A DNA stretch of 64,000 nt from an uncultured Duncaniella sp. (GTDB taxonomy: Bacteria; Bacteroidota; Bacteroidia; Bacteroidales; Muribaculaceae), in the NCBI GenBank assembly GCA_910586305.1, contig CAJUGS010000001.1, positions 1 to 64,000 of the forward strand. The letters run 5' to 3'. The notes under the pieces were generated by a model that searched no databases, was not told the DNA's origin, and saw only the letters and a list, made by a program, of their open reading frames with translations. The position numbers were made by a program, and so were the translations under genes. The stretch's first letter is position 1. Each line of letters begins with the position of its first letter. This document shows positions 33,577-42,294 of the stretch, one piece after another.

Positions 33577-34134
33577 TCAGACGGTCAGTATCTCTTTTTC
33601 CTTTGCGGCGAAGAGGTCGTCGATTTTTTTGAGGTACTTGTCGTGGAGTTTCTGCACGGATGCTTCGGCGTCCTTCTCCACATCCTCGCTCATGCCCTGC
33701 TTAATTGCTTTCTTGAGGCCGTCGATGGCGTCACGACGGGCGTTGCGCACGGATACCTTGGCGTTTTCAGCCTCGGCCTTAGACTGCTTCACGAGTGTCT
33801 TGCGACGGTCTTCGGTGAGGGGCGGAATGGCGAGACGTATCACTTCGCCGTTGTTTTCGGGGGTGATGCCGAGTTCGGAGTTGATAATTGCCTTCTCTAT
33901 CTCCTTGAACATACTCTTCTCCCAAGGAGTGATCACTATAGTGCGGGCATCGGGCACCGAGATGTTGGCAACCTGCGACACGGGGACATTGGAGCCGTAG
34001 TAGCTCACCCTCACTGCGTCGAGGATTTTCGGATTAGCCTTGCCGGCGCGGATGTGGGCAAGAGATTCGTCGAGATAAGCCACGGCGAGTTCCATTTTCT
34101 CCTCGGCCGGGTTCAGATAGTCGGACGGTTCCAT
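33577..34134 (-). CDS. frr: ribosome recycling factor
   Basis: 185 residues, the usual length. With EF-G it splits the post-termination ribosome. Typical segments are [46 protein letters not shown] and [26 protein letters not shown]. It follows pyrH by 43 nt on the same strand, a common bacterial pairing. Confidence 0.97.
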   Translation of the reverse strand: MEPSDYLNPAEEKMELAVAYLDESLAHIRAGKANPKILDAVRVSYYGSNVPVSQVANISVPDARTIVITPWEKSMFKEIEKAIINSELGITPENNGEVIRLAIPPLTEDRRKTLVKQSKAEAENAKVSVRNARRDAIDGLKKAIKQGMSEDVEKDAEASVQKLHDKYLKKIDDLFAAKEKEILTV

Positions 34135-34177
34135 TTTTCTGTAAGATTGTTTTTAGTGTATGTTTGGTTTATCGTGT

Positions 34178-34888
34178 TCAATATACTACTGTTCCTATGT
34201 TTTCTCCCTTTATTACTTTCAGGAGGTTGCCCGGGGTGTCCATGTCAAACACTACTATGGGCAGGTGGTTTTCCTTGCACAGTGCTGTGGCGGTTATATC
34301 CATTACCCTCAGTCCTCGGCTGAGCACCTCGTCATAGGTTATTTTGTCAAATTTTGTGGCTGTCGGATCCTTTTCGGGATCGGCAGTGTATACTCCGTCC
34401 ACTCGTGTGCCTTTCAGCATCACGTCGGCCTCTACCTCTATGCCTCTGAGAGCGCTTCCGGTGTCGGTGGTGAAGAAGGGATTGCCTGTTCCTCCCGCCA
34501 TTATGGCTACCTCGCGTCGCTCCACAGCCTCGATGGCGAGACGGTTGGAGTAGTGCTCTCCGATGGGGAACATATCAATAGCAGTGAAGACTCTGGCCGG
34601 CTGTCCGATGGCTTCGAGTGCCGAGGAGAGAGCGAGCGAGTTGATTACGGTGGCGAGCATACCCATCTGGTCGCCTTTGACACGGTTGAATCCTTTTGCT
34701 GCTCCTGAGAGACCGCGGAATATGTTTCCTCCGCCTATCACGATTGCCACTTCCACCCCGAGGTTTACTATTTCGGCTATCTGTCGGGCGTAGTCGCCGA
34801 GGCGTTCGGTGTCTATGCCATATCCTTGATTGCCCATAAGAGATTCTCCGCTCAGTTTTAGCAGCACTCTGCGGTATTTTGTACTCAT
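34178..34888 (-). CDS. pyrH: UMP kinase
   Basis: 236 residues from ATG 34888 (MSTKYRRVLLKLSGESLMG). The longer frame to 34963 crosses the promoter box and is rejected. Phosphorylates UMP to UDP; hexameric, allosterically controlled in most bacteria. The amino-acid-kinase fold shows KLSGESLMG, IVIGGGNIFRG, DRLGDYAR-type helix and TDTGSALRGIEVEADVMLKGTRVDGVY. First gene of a pyrH-frr unit. A TATCTTTG box at 34941-34948 on the minus strand is its probable promoter. Confidence 0.97.
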   Translation of the reverse strand: MSTKYRRVLLKLSGESLMGNQGYGIDTERLGDYARQIAEIVNLGVEVAIVIGGGNIFRGLSGAAKGFNRVKGDQMGMLATVINSLALSSALEAIGQPARVFTAIDMFPIGEHYSNRLAIEAVERREVAIMAGGTGNPFFTTDTGSALRGIEVEADVMLKGTRVDGVYTADPEKDPTATKFDKITYDEVLSRGLRVMDITATALCKENHLPIVVFDMDTPGNLLKVIKGENIGTVVY

Positions 34889-34940
34889 ATCTTGACGTTT
34901 AGAAGTATTGATTTTTTGATATTTGGTCACAGTTTGCAGA

Positions 34941-34948
34941 CAAAGATA
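34941..34948 (-). promoter_or_regulatory. -7 box of pyrH-frr
   Basis: Minus-strand TATCTTTG, 53 nt from the pyrH ATG. No clear TTTG partner. Confidence 0.5.
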
Positions 34949-35061
34949 ATCATAATCCTTCAATATCCCGCCCTTTGAAGTGGAAAAATAGTGTAGATTA
35001 CATTTTTATTTCAATCTTTGCACAATTTGGTTACAGACTTTTTTAATCCGCTCCTTTTTCT

Positions 35062-35069
35062 TATTTTTG
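35062..35069 (+). promoter_or_regulatory. -7 box of the atypical response regulator
   Basis: TATTTTTG, 58 nt before the GTG at 35127. The -33 element is not evident. Confidence 0.45.
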
Positions 35070-35126
35070 CATTAAGCAATGTGAATCATATAATTTCACA
35101 CACATTGCAACAAAGGGAAAAGTAAA

Positions 35127-35843
35127 GTGAGCAATATGCAATTTTCAGTAGAGTCACAACGTATTCTATTGGTTGACTCGGACAATGGCATCACATCCAT
35201 GCTTGAAGAGAATCTTAGGAGCGAGGGCTATGCCGTGGAGGTAAAGCCGTCGGCCGAGGATGCTCTTATGATGCCTCTTGATACTTTCCAACTCATCATA
35301 TCAGAGATAGATCTTCCGGGCGAGATAGACGGCCTGGAGTTTCTGGAGCGTATCAAGGAGGACCGTGTTACCGCCCATGTCCCGCTGATTTTCTGCACAG
35401 TGCGTGACGGGGAGAACGATATTATAACCGGACTAAATGCCGGTGCGGACGATTATGTGACCCGTCCGTTCTCTCTCCGGGAGGTTCTGGCGAGAGTGCG
35501 CTCGGTGCTTCGCCGCCACCGCAATATGGCTCCTGTGGTCAACTCTCGCATCATAGAGTTCCGCACTCTGGTGCTCAATGCCGATACCCACGGCCTTCTG
35601 GTCGAGGGTGAGTCGGTGTCGCTCACTCCCACCGAGTTTTCGATTCTGATACTTCTCATGCGTTCACGCAATCGCTTTTTCTCGCGCGAAGAGATTTTTG
35701 CCGTTGCCTGGGAGGGTGAGCAGCTCACCAATCCGCGCCTGGTGGATGTGAATATATCGCGTCTCCGCAAGAAGCTCGGAATCTATGCCCGCAATCTTGC
35801 CAACAAGTCGGGCAAGGGGTATGGTTTTTTCGATAATGCCTGA
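35127..35843 (+). CDS. OmpR-family regulator with a degenerate receiver domain
   Basis: 238 residues if GTG 35127 is the start; ATG 35136 would shorten it by three. Residues 10-130 are a receiver domain and 140-235 a winged-helix DNA-binding domain with the OmpR pattern ([27 protein letters not shown]). The receiver has lost its chemistry. The phosphoacceptor Asp is Glu60 ([10 protein letters not shown]), the acidic pair is Asp17-Ser18, and the switch Lys is Arg113 (VTRPF); Thr91 remains. It thus probably does not accept phosphate, and may be locked on or controlled otherwise. No histidine kinase gene is adjacent. rnhB overlaps or follows directly. Confidence 0.88.
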   Translation: MSNMQFSVESQRILLVDSDNGITSMLEENLRSEGYAVEVKPSAEDALMMPLDTFQLIISEIDLPGEIDGLEFLERIKEDRVTAHVPLIFCTVRDGENDIITGLNAGADDYVTRPFSLREVLARVRSVLRRHRNMAPVVNSRIIEFRTLVLNADTHGLLVEGESVSLTPTEFSILILLMRSRNRFFSREEIFAVAWEGEQLTNPRLVDVNISRLRKKLGIYARNLANKSGKGYGFFDNA

Positions 35844-36429
35844 CAGTATGCTCCCCTCTTCTACCGCTACATTTGTGCTTGAGGCCGGATGTGATGAGGC
35901 CGGGCGAGGATGTCTGGCCGGTCCGGTGTGTGCTGCGGCTGTGATTCTGCCCGACGGCTGGTCACATCCGCTTCTCAACGATTCTAAGAAACTCACGGAG
36001 AAACAGCGCGAGCAGCTGCGCCCGATTATTGAGGCTGAAGCCGTGGCCTGGTGTGTGGCCTGGTGTTCGGAGAAGGAAATAGATGAGATAAATATTCTGA
36101 ATGCCTCTATCCTTGCCATGCATCGTGCTTTGGACGGGCTTGATGTCACTCCGGGTCAGATTGTTGTCGACGGCAACCGTTTCAAACCCTATCGTGACAT
36201 CCCGTATCAGACCATAGTGAAGGGTGACGGCAAGGTGGGAAATATTGCTGCTGCCTCTATATTGGCCAAGACTCACCGCGACGAGTTGATGAGGAAGCTG
36301 GCCGAGGAGTATCCGTGCTATAACTGGGCTGTAAACAAGGGATATCCTACCCGTGACCACCGCGAGGCTATAGCGGCCCACGGTCTGTCGCCCTATCACC
36401 GCGCCACTTTCAGAGGGTGTATAGGATAG
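35836..36429 (+). CDS. rnhB: ribonuclease HII
   Basis: About 197 residues from ATG 35836, which overlaps the regulator stop by 8 nt; ATG 35848 just after it is equally possible. Removes ribonucleotides and RNA primers from DNA. The catalytic DEAGRG (Asp20, Glu21 from the first ATG) and the later VVDGNRF and [14 protein letters not shown] segments are present. It is cotranscribed with the atypical regulator. Terminator follows. Confidence 0.95.
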   Translation: MPDSMLPSSTATFVLEAGCDEAGRGCLAGPVCAAAVILPDGWSHPLLNDSKKLTEKQREQLRPIIEAEAVAWCVAWCSEKEIDEINILNASILAMHRALDGLDVTPGQIVVDGNRFKPYRDIPYQTIVKGDGKVGNIAAASILAKTHRDELMRKLAEEYPCYNWAVNKGYPTRDHREAIAAHGLSPYHRATFRGCIG

Positions 36430-36449
36430 ACGGTGATAACTCATGAACG

Positions 36450-36475
36450 ATCCCGGGCACAGTCCGGGATTTTTG
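36450..36475 (+). terminator. rnhB terminator
   Basis: ATCCCGG (36450-36456) and CCGGGAT (36464-36470) followed by TTTTTG. Confidence 0.75.
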
Positions 36476-36638
36476 TTTCGGATTGCGTCCGCGTGGGCCG
36501 GTTGTTTATATATGTGTTTATAAGTCGGGATGGGTGGAAACGGGTAGTTGAATCACTATCGGTTCGAGAGATGTGTGGCCTGTATGATCATTATTTTCAG
36601 GTCGCGGAATCTTTTTGATGGAAATTTTTTTCGGAATG

Positions 36639-36668
36639 CTTGAATATGGAAATTTTTCAGTAATTTTG
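36639..36668 (+). promoter_or_regulatory. mdh promoter
   Basis: CTTG (36639-36642), 18 nt, TAATTTTG (36661-36668). ATG 36710 is 42 nt downstream. Confidence 0.6.
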
Positions 36669-36709
36669 TAGCGAAAGATTAATCATCAACCCTAATATCA
36701 ATAGATACT

Positions 36710-37645
36710 ATGTCAAAGGTAACTGTCGTAGGCGCCGGCAACGTGGGCGCCACTTGTGCAAATGTTCTGACTACCTGCTCGATAGCTGACGAGGTTGTTC
36801 TGCTCGACATCAAGGAAGGTGTGAGCGAGGGCAAGGCCATGGACATCATGCAGACTGCCGCCATCCTCAACACTTCTACCGTTCTCCGCGGTGTGACCAA
36901 CGACTACTCGGCTACTGCCGACAGCGATGTCGTTGTGATTACTTCCGGTATTCCCCGCAAGCCCGGTATGACCCGCGAGGAGCTTATCGGTGTCAATGCC
37001 GGTATCGTTAAGAGCGTGACCGAGCAGCTTCTCAAGTATTCGCCCAATGCCATCATCATCTGCATCTCCAACCCGATGGACACCATGACCTACCTCATCC
37101 ACAAGGTGAGCGGCGTGGCCAAGAACCGCATCATCGGTATGGGCGGCGCACTCGACAGCGCACGTTTCAAATATTTCCTCTCACAGGCTCTCGGTGCCAA
37201 CGCTACTGAGGTAGAGGGTATCGTGATCGGCGGTCACGGTGACACCACCATGATTCCCCTCACCCGCTACGCTGCCTATCGCGGTGTTCCCGCTTCCAGC
37301 TACCTCGATGCCGAGACCCTCGGCAAGGTTGCTGCCGACACTATGGTGGGTGGTGCTACCCTCACCAAGCTCCTCGGCACTTCGGCCTGGTATGCTCCCG
37401 GTGCAGCCGGAGCTCAGATGGTCAAGGCTGTTCTCCACGATGAGAAGAAGCTTATCTCCTGCTCTGCCCTTCTCGACGGCGAGTATGGTGAGAAGGATCT
37501 CTGCATCGGTGTTCCCGCTATCATCGGTCGCAACGGTATCGAGAAGATTGTTGAGTTTGAGCTCAACGAGGAGGAGAAGGCTCTCTTCCACAATAGCGCA
37601 GAGGCTGTCCACAAGACCAACGACGCTCTTGCATCGGCCCTCTAA
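36710..37645 (+). CDS. mdh: malate dehydrogenase
   Basis: 311 residues, NAD-dependent interconversion of malate and oxaloacetate; in Bacteroidales it feeds the fumarate/succinate branch of fermentation. The GAGNVGATCA nucleotide motif is at 7-16. The substrate and catalytic segment GMGGALDSARFKYFL and GGHGDTTMIPL (catalytic His) follow. The pattern is of the LDH-like MDH group. Single gene with its own promoter and terminator; codon use looks highly biased, as for an abundant protein. Confidence 0.95.
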   Translation: MSKVTVVGAGNVGATCANVLTTCSIADEVVLLDIKEGVSEGKAMDIMQTAAILNTSTVLRGVTNDYSATADSDVVVITSGIPRKPGMTREELIGVNAGIVKSVTEQLLKYSPNAIIICISNPMDTMTYLIHKVSGVAKNRIIGMGGALDSARFKYFLSQALGANATEVEGIVIGGHGDTTMIPLTRYAAYRGVPASSYLDAETLGKVAADTMVGGATLTKLLGTSAWYAPGAAGAQMVKAVLHDEKKLISCSALLDGEYGEKDLCIGVPAIIGRNGIEKIVEFELNEEEKALFHNSAEAVHKTNDALASAL

Positions 37646-37688
37646 GCAGAAAACAGCATAATTCGGTCCTCTCATGAGGACTGATGTG

Positions 37689-37730
37689 AAAAAAGGACAG
37701 AAGAATGTTTTTGATTCTTCTGTCTTTTTT
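37689..37730 (+). terminator. mdh terminator
   Basis: AAAAAAGGACAGAAGAAT (37689-37706) pairs with the complementary arm at 37713-37730, ending in TTTTTT; one mismatch. Confidence 0.85.
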
Positions 37731-37805
37731 CGTAGCTTTACACTCGCTGCTCCGCCATGCAAGATGTGGCGGGTGGAGTGGCACACGAGAATAAGATAAT
37801 CCAAA

Positions 37806-38255
37806 ATGTATATGAAGTCTATGAAAATCTCAGGAATTCTCACCGGTGTCGCTGTGGCGGCCATGATGTCTGCGTGTGGCGGTACAGCCTCCAAGAGCGA
37901 GGCTGCCGCTTCCGGACAGGACTCTTCCGTACAGGAAAATGTGGAGCTCGGGAATGTAATTGTGTGGCAGGGAGGTAAAATCTCGCCCGACAAGGAACTC
38001 CCGACAGTGATTGATTTCAATGCCACCTGGTGTGGTCCCTGCCAGAAGTTCGGGCCTGTGTTCGAGCAGGTGGCCGAGGAGATGGACGGCTTTTTCAAGT
38101 TTGTGTCGGTCGATGTTGACCGTTGTCCTGAGGCTGCCGAGCAGTTTCAGGTGTCGTCTATTCCCCAGGTGACGGTGTTGCGTCCTGACGGGTCGCACAA
38201 TTCTGCGGTGGGATATATGACCGCCGATGAGCTTAAGGCCTTTATATCCATGTAG
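37806..38255 (+). CDS. thioredoxin-fold lipoprotein
   Basis: 149 residues. Signal peptide with lipobox MMSAC (Cys24) and a thioredoxin domain from about 48. The active site is WCGPC (Cys76, Cys79), with a cis-Pro in SSIPQVTV. As a lipoprotein facing the periplasm it would reduce or shuffle disulphides, or protect against oxidation. The starting residues MYMKSMKIS leave a choice of ATG at 37806, 37812 or 37821. Ends before a strong bidirectional terminator. Confidence 0.9.
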   Translation: MYMKSMKISGILTGVAVAAMMSACGGTASKSEAAASGQDSSVQENVELGNVIVWQGGKISPDKELPTVIDFNATWCGPCQKFGPVFEQVAEEMDGFFKFVSVDVDRCPEAAEQFQVSSIPQVTVLRPDGSHNSAVGYMTADELKAFISM

Positions 38256-38280
38256 GTAATTCTGCTGGATTGCAAAATAT

Positions 38281-38325
38281 AAACATGAAAGCCGAAACGG
38301 ACTGTCCGTTTCGGCTTTCATGTTT
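38281..38325. terminator. bidirectional intrinsic terminator
   Basis: A 21-bp perfect stem (38281-38301 with 38305-38325) with a 3-nt loop. It serves the thioredoxin gene and, on the other strand, the 38348 gene. Confidence 0.95.
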
Positions 38326-38347
38326 GTTTACAGCTGAATATAAGGCT

Positions 38348-38797
38348 CTAAGAGAAAGTCTCGGCTATTTGTTTGGCTACCCTTTTTATTGCTTCTTTGA
38401 TGTCGTGGGAAGCACCGGCAACTCCGAGTGAGGAATAAGCACCACGACATGATGCTACAGGTCGGCCGGTATCGTAGTCTATGAAGTTTACCGTTACGAC
38501 TGTCTCTTCCTGCTTGACATTCACACCGTATTTAACCAGTAGCAGTTTTTTCTGCTGATCGGCTGATAATTCGTAGATTCGAGCGTCGCTTACGAGTTTT
38601 AAGCGAGAGTTTTCAACAGCGTCAAATAGCTGTATCTCATACTCCATCAGCTCTGCCGGAATATGGTATGTGTCGTTGTTGATAATTGACGCATATTCGT
38701 ATCTACTCAAATTCACATTTTGAGATACGACCGTTTTAGAGGTAGTGCATGAATATAGCAATAAAAGCCATAGCAGAATGAATATGTGCTTTTTCAT
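38348..38797 (-). CDS. small lipoprotein of unknown function
   Basis: 149 residues from ATG 38797 (MKKHIFILLWLLLLYSC). The upstream frame extension reads into the permease gene and is rejected. The lipobox ends at Cys17. The mature part (NLSRYEYASIINNDTY ... IKEAIKRVAKQIAETFS) has mixed structure. I do not recognise it. It is 35 nt downstream of the permease and is probably the last gene of that transcript. Confidence 0.75.
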   Translation of the reverse strand: MKKHIFILLWLLLLYSCTTSKTVVSQNVNLSRYEYASIINNDTYHIPAELMEYEIQLFDAVENSRLKLVSDARIYELSADQQKKLLLVKYGVNVKQEETVVTVNFIDYDTGRPVASCRGAYSSLGVAGASHDIKEAIKRVAKQIAETFS

Positions 38798-38832
38798 TGA
38801 TTTATTCTTGAATATGTGAAACAGTTGGGATA

Positions 38833-40047
38833 TTATTGTTGTGTCCTGAAGGTTCGGCGTATGCTGCGGGATATTGCTGTCATGTTTCCGATGGTGATGA
38901 GTGTCATGATGACTGTTCCGACGGCTATCGTGAGCCATGGCGGGGTTCCTTCGGCCCCGATGGAATCGAGCGACGACTTCCATTGCGACGAGGCTGCGAG
39001 CATTACTGTGACGGCTGCGAGAAGCACTGTGATGTTGACAGTGGCCACAAGTCTGTTGTAGTAGGCGGCTACCTGCGCGGGTGTGTAGCCGAGGAGCATC
39101 AGATCGTGGATTTTTTCGCGGTTTTTCTGCAGAAGCAGGTAGATGCTCAGCAGGAGTATGAAGAAGGCGAGAAGGCTGATTATGATGCCTACGGAGACCA
39201 CTATAGTTGTGACAAGCGAGAGGAAGTAGGCGGCTTTCCCTCCGGCATCCTTGTCGCCTGCCACTTCGTAGTCGTGTGAGGCCATGTAGGCCATGGCGTC
39301 GGGGTCGCCTGCCTGGCGTAGCCTGACTATCAGTCGTGATGGGGCGGATGGTGCCGGCGACGAGTGGTCGGCAAACTCACGGTTGGCCCACTCCATGAAT
39401 TCTTCCGGGACGGCTATGGTGTTGAGACGTGACGAGAATCCCACTATGCGGGCGTCGATCCACTCCTGCCTGCCTCCGCCACTCACGGAGAGTCTGAGGG
39501 GTATGGAGCCTATGAGTTCCTCGGATATCTGAGGCATACCTCTGGATGTGGCAAATCCGAAGTTGTAGAGTGTGAGATAGTCTTTTGATATGACTATCGG
39601 CAGTGGTTTGCCTGATCCTGGGGTGTAGTGCCATCCCCGTGGCGAGACATCGAAAAACTCGTCGGGGATTGATTCGAGAAACAGTGCGGTGGATAGTGGC
39701 ATTCCTCCGAATTCCACCCGGGCGGCTACGTTGAAATCGGCCGATGTGAAGGCCCCGACAGCCGAGGCCCATGGCTGTGAGGCGATGTCGGTCCTTTCGT
39801 CGGGGGTGAATGTTGTAGCACTCCTGTCGGTGGCCATGAAACTGCCCAGTCCGTTGACTTTCTTGGATATTATGAGGTAGTCGGCTGATATGAATGAGTC
39901 GGAGCCTGAGGTGGCGGAGGTTACGTCGCGGTAGAATTGTAGCGCTGTGAGGACTATTGTGAGTCCGACGAGATTGGCCAGTGCGTAGCCTGCGATCTGT
40001 CCGGCACTGATGTTGCGCCGCAGCAGGCGGCTGAGTGGGTGTGTCAT
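38833..40047 (-). CDS. ABC transporter permease, FtsX/MacB-like
   Basis: 404 residues. One hydrophobic segment near residue 25 (YALANLVGLTIVLTALQF), a long extracytoplasmic region (about 40-270) and three more membrane segments (about 285-395). This is the MacB/FtsX topology used for lipoprotein release, efflux or cell-wall control. Its start overlaps the ATPase stop by 4 nt. The substrate is unknown; the linked lipoprotein may be its partner. Confidence 0.85.
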   Translation of the reverse strand: MTHPLSRLLRRNISAGQIAGYALANLVGLTIVLTALQFYRDVTSATSGSDSFISADYLIISKKVNGLGSFMATDRSATTFTPDERTDIASQPWASAVGAFTSADFNVAARVEFGGMPLSTALFLESIPDEFFDVSPRGWHYTPGSGKPLPIVISKDYLTLYNFGFATSRGMPQISEELIGSIPLRLSVSGGGRQEWIDARIVGFSSRLNTIAVPEEFMEWANREFADHSSPAPSAPSRLIVRLRQAGDPDAMAYMASHDYEVAGDKDAGGKAAYFLSLVTTIVVSVGIIISLLAFFILLLSIYLLLQKNREKIHDLMLLGYTPAQVAAYYNRLVATVNITVLLAAVTVMLAASSQWKSSLDSIGAEGTPPWLTIAVGTVIMTLITIGNMTAISRSIRRTFRTQQ

Positions 40048-40706
40048 AGCCTGATAAGGGTGAAGTCGCTGAGAGTTAGCTTGTTTCCGACTGATGTGGC
40101 GATTATTGCCGCCGAGCGCGAGGAGGCCTCTTCGGCAATTAGAGAGGCCACTGCGGCGTTGTTGCGTGCATCGAGGTGGCTCACAGGCTCGTCGACGAGA
40201 AGGAAGTCGAAAGGCTGGCAGAGGGCACGGACTATGGCTACTCTCTGCTGCTGGCCTATGGAGAGGAGTCCGGCGCGGTCGTCAAGGCGGTCGGCCAGTT
40301 CGAGGCGTGAGAGCATCTCCTTGATGTGTGTCTCGGTGCAGAAGCCTGTGAGACGGTTTTTGACATCGATATTCTCCCTCACTGTCAGTTCGGGGAACAG
40401 GCGCATATCCTGCGGTAGATAGGCCAAGGCGCTACGCCTCAGCTCGCACCACCAGTCTATGGAGAATCGGGAGACGGGTGTGCCGTCGAAGAGTATTTCG
40501 CCGTCGTAGTCGGTGCGAGAGCCGTAGAGAAACGCACACAATGAGGATTTGCCTGTGCCGCTCTCGGCTTCGACTATATAGTTTCCGGGACGGGTGAATG
40601 TGAGTTCGTCTCTGAGCCACACTTCGGAGTGAGATACCGGCGGCTCATGCTCGCTTCCGCGGAATACTCTCGGAAGCACCCGGCGCAGAGTGATGCTGTC
40701 TATCAT
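40044..40706 (-). CDS. ABC transporter ATP-binding protein with altered motifs
   Basis: 220 residues. Walker A reads AESGTGKSS (Gly lost at its first position), signature LSIGQQQR (usually LSGGQ), Walker B DFLLVDEP, D-loop SHLD. The switch-loop His after it (usually THD) is replaced: ATSVGN. ATP binding is likely, but hydrolysis may be weak. Overlaps both neighbours by 4 nt, so it is made in step with the permease and the lipoprotein. Confidence 0.85.
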   Translation of the reverse strand: MIDSITLRRVLPRVFRGSEHEPPVSHSEVWLRDELTFTRPGNYIVEAESGTGKSSLCAFLYGSRTDYDGEILFDGTPVSRFSIDWWCELRRSALAYLPQDMRLFPELTVRENIDVKNRLTGFCTETHIKEMLSRLELADRLDDRAGLLSIGQQQRVAIVRALCQPFDFLLVDEPVSHLDARNNAAVASLIAEEASSRSAAIIATSVGNKLTLSDFTLIRL

Positions 40707-42100
40707 AACAGTGAGAGAAGGTTGACAAGTACGGAGCCTTCGGAGCCCGGGAGTGTTGCCACGATGCGTCCCTTGGATCCGTCAAACTGTCCCTTGATGT
40801 CTATTCCCCACTCGGGAGCTCCGTCGGATAGTGTGGCCAGTGACGGAACGGTGAAGAGTGCCGCGGCCTCTTTGCCTTCCATGACTGGTGTGAGCGAGTT
40901 GTCGCGGTTGTTGCTGAATGGGAATGTGGCCACGGCAAAGTAGCCGTCGACGTTGCCCATATAGAGGGTGGTGCCGTATTGCGGAATGGCCATTATACCG
41001 TTTTTGTCGGTGACGGGGGAGCGTCCGGTGGTGAAGACCATTGTCCTCACCATTCCGAGGAGCTGGTCTATCTTCTCACGGCTCATGTGGGCCATGATGA
41101 TGAAGTTCCAGTTGCCCGGCTGGGGGTCGGAGTAGGCTTCTTCGTTGGCCGGCGCGGCTGCGAGCATCACTGTGTCGTCAATGCTGTTGAGAAACGGGAT
41201 TGCCACATCGAGAGCGGCACGTGTCTGGAAGTCGCCGCCTATTGCTGCGAGAAGTTTGATGTAGTCCCAGTTGAATCGTGGAGTGAGTCCGGCTGCAAAG
41301 GCTACATTGCAGGCTGCGGGGACGTAGGAGAGCACAGCGTCGTTGATGGGTTGCATACCTTCCACGGCTATCTCCTCGCCGGTTCCTTTGACCATTTCAA
41401 TGTCGGACACAAAGCGTGGTCCGTCGACATTGAGTCCGATCAGCGCCCATGTGGCTGCCTGGAATGGCGCTAAGTTCTTGTTGTCCTTTATCTCTTCGCT
41501 GATGATGGCGAGATTCACGTACCTGTCGGCGGCGAGCGACTGTGCTATAGCGTCGAGGCTGCCTATGGATGCTTTTTCGGCTTCGCCGAGCATCTCTCTC
41601 ACCACGGCAGGCGCCTTGGGGCAGTGCTCGAAAATCCACATCTGACCATCGCGGGCCACGACTGTGAGACCGCGTCCCAGAGTGCCTGTGGCATAGCCTC
41701 CCGCATCGTCGCCCCACTGCATCCATGGACAGTTGAGCGCCTTGATGCGTTCTACTGTCTCGATGTGGAGGGTGGTGAAGAGTACTTCGTCGTAGACCGA
41801 CATTGCCATTGATTTCACGTCGCCTGCTCCGTAGGCCGAGATGCGTCCGAGGAGATCGAGAACGGCGTTGACATCATCCGTGGGTTTGATTTTGCGTTTC
41901 AGATGGCCCGGTATGTCCGCTCCGGTCTCGGAGAATTTTATGCCGAATTCCGAGCATATTTTCTCGGCGTTTATCGTCATTACCATTCTGGAGTTGGCGG
42001 GGATGGTGTCGAGCAGTTCCGGTTTTCCGGAGCATGAACTGATGGCCAGTAAGGCGACCAGCATGAAGATGGAGATGAGGGTCGATTGAATGAACTTCAT
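40703..42100 (-). CDS. DUF4836-like lipoprotein, first gene of the ABC set
   Basis: 465 residues. Signal peptide with lipobox AISSC (Cys23). The body has two similar halves of beta-alpha character (LLDTIPANSRMVMTINAEKI, then YVPAACNVAFAAGLTPRFNW). This resembles DUF4836 proteins of Bacteroidota; that assignment is tentative. Anchored to the outer or inner membrane. Its stop overlaps the ATPase start by 4 nt, so it is probably the substrate or accessory protein of that transporter. A promoter box lies 22 nt upstream. Confidence 0.75.
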   Translation of the reverse strand: MKFIQSTLISIFMLVALLAISSCSGKPELLDTIPANSRMVMTINAEKICSEFGIKFSETGADIPGHLKRKIKPTDDVNAVLDLLGRISAYGAGDVKSMAMSVYDEVLFTTLHIETVERIKALNCPWMQWGDDAGGYATGTLGRGLTVVARDGQMWIFEHCPKAPAVVREMLGEAEKASIGSLDAIAQSLAADRYVNLAIISEEIKDNKNLAPFQAATWALIGLNVDGPRFVSDIEMVKGTGEEIAVEGMQPINDAVLSYVPAACNVAFAAGLTPRFNWDYIKLLAAIGGDFQTRAALDVAIPFLNSIDDTVMLAAAPANEEAYSDPQPGNWNFIIMAHMSREKIDQLLGMVRTMVFTTGRSPVTDKNGIMAIPQYGTTLYMGNVDGYFAVATFPFSNNRDNSLTPVMEGKEAAALFTVPSLATLSDGAPEWGIDIKGQFDGSKGRIVATLPGSEGSVLVNLLSLL

Positions 42101-42122
42101 GGGAGAATAGTGTTAATTTTCA

Positions 42123-42154
42123 CAAAACTAACAACAATCGGCGAGACTGCCAAG
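42123..42154 (-). promoter_or_regulatory. promoter of the lipoprotein-ABC operon
   Basis: Minus strand CTTG (42151-42154), 20 nt, TAGTTTTG (42123-42130). Confidence 0.65.
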
Positions 42155-42237
42155 TTTTTTTTGGCAAATAAAATTACTGTAGTGTCGCTGAATGGTTTAG
42201 GGACTATCAACGGACCATTGACGGTGTGAATGTCAAG

Positions 42238-42274
42238 AAACGGCGTGGCCGGCTTCATCCCGGTCACGCCGTTT
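42238..42274 (-). terminator. cysK terminator
   Basis: AAACGGCGTG (42238-42247) and CACGCCGTTT (42265-42274), with an inner CCGG pair; on the minus strand it continues with TTTCTT. Confidence 0.8.
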
Positions 42275-42294
42275 GCTGATGCGTATTTGCGTCG

